Below are positions 63,936 to 64,000 of a DNA stretch of 64,000 bases, piece by piece. The DNA lies in assembly GCF_043290135.1 (NCBI RefSeq), contig NC_134710.1, positions 200,626,692 through 200,690,691 on the forward strand, in the 5' to 3' direction. Origin of the DNA: Rhipicephalus microplus. Its lineage: Eukaryota > Arthropoda > Arachnida > Ixodida > Ixodidae. The translations under genes were made by a program, and so were the position numbers. Positions within the stretch are counted from its first letter, which is position 1; the number at the start of each line of letters is the position of its first letter. The notes beneath the pieces were generated by a model. It did not search any database. It saw nothing but the letters and a program-made list of their open reading frames with translations, and had not been told where the DNA came from.

Positions 63936-64000
63936 TTGATGAATCTGCGTCAAAATCCCTCCCAAGGGCAAAATATATTTTATGGGTGAGTTTTGGTTAG

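Overview
The window looks like nuclear DNA of a hard tick (Ixodidae), most likely a metastriate close to Rhipicephalus. Three signs point there. Many copies of a tRNA-derived SINE match the Ruka type described from Rhipicephalus: a tRNA-like head, a conserved body and an ATCA/TCAATCAATC tail. Tick-style LINE and Ty3/gypsy wrecks are common. The few real genes encode small secreted glycine-rich cuticle/cement-type proteins. The DNA is AT-rich, intron-bearing, dense in microsatellites and low in genes. Bacterial-style features (operons, ribosome binding sites, CRISPR) are absent.

Genes. Three complete glycine-rich protein genes lie on the minus strand (17311-19168, 32079-34041, 51244-52646). 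The 5' end of a fourth with the same design sits at the left edge (coding exon 932-943). All four start with a 12-nt coding exon (ATG plus three codons) ending in a consensus donor, and each has a TATA box about 30-60 bp upstream of the ATG. In the three complete genes a phase-0 intron (740-1495 bp) splits the signal peptide, and one exon encodes the rest. These three proteins share a core (GSSV.L ... GPA[FY]L ... H) beside or between Gly/Tyr repeats. They look like one gene family spaced about 15-19 kb apart, made as secreted structural proteins.

A different gene-like locus lies at about 41.64-44.23 kb on the minus strand. It is a multi-exon relative of HARBI1 (PIF/Harbinger DDE nuclease) with preserved splice sites and a poly(A) signal. 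Its reading frame is broken and its first catalytic Asp is lost, so I call it a pseudogene.

Layout. 1-1.0 kb: edge gene. 2.3-4.4 kb: R1/LOA-like LINE with an internal tandem duplication. 4.4-4.8 kb: 3' end of another LINE, antisense. 4.86-8.74 kb: dead Ty3/gypsy element interrupted by a SINE and by a tRNA-bearing foldback repeat. 8.8-13.2 kb: SINEs, diverged non-coding DNA-transposon-like copies and a 396-bp tandem duplication. 13.25-15.26 kb: small LTR element with gag-like ORF and polypurine tract. 17-19 kb, 32-34 kb, 51-52.7 kb: glycine-rich genes. 21.5-29 kb: large trinucleotide arrays around two CR1/Jockey/L2-like LINEs. 39.1-39.5 kb: a 363-bp tetranucleotide array. 41.6-44.9 kb: HARBI1 relic. 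47-50.6 kb: SINEs and the second tRNA-bearing element. 54.1-55.7 kb: LINE with RNase H. 58.5-64 kb: mostly unassigned, with a small CpG-rich stretch at 58.55 kb and a degenerate repeat family near 58.1 and 63.8-64 kb.

No function beyond these is supported. Most apparent ORFs are microsatellite translations, antisense shadows of the Gly-rich genes, or chance.
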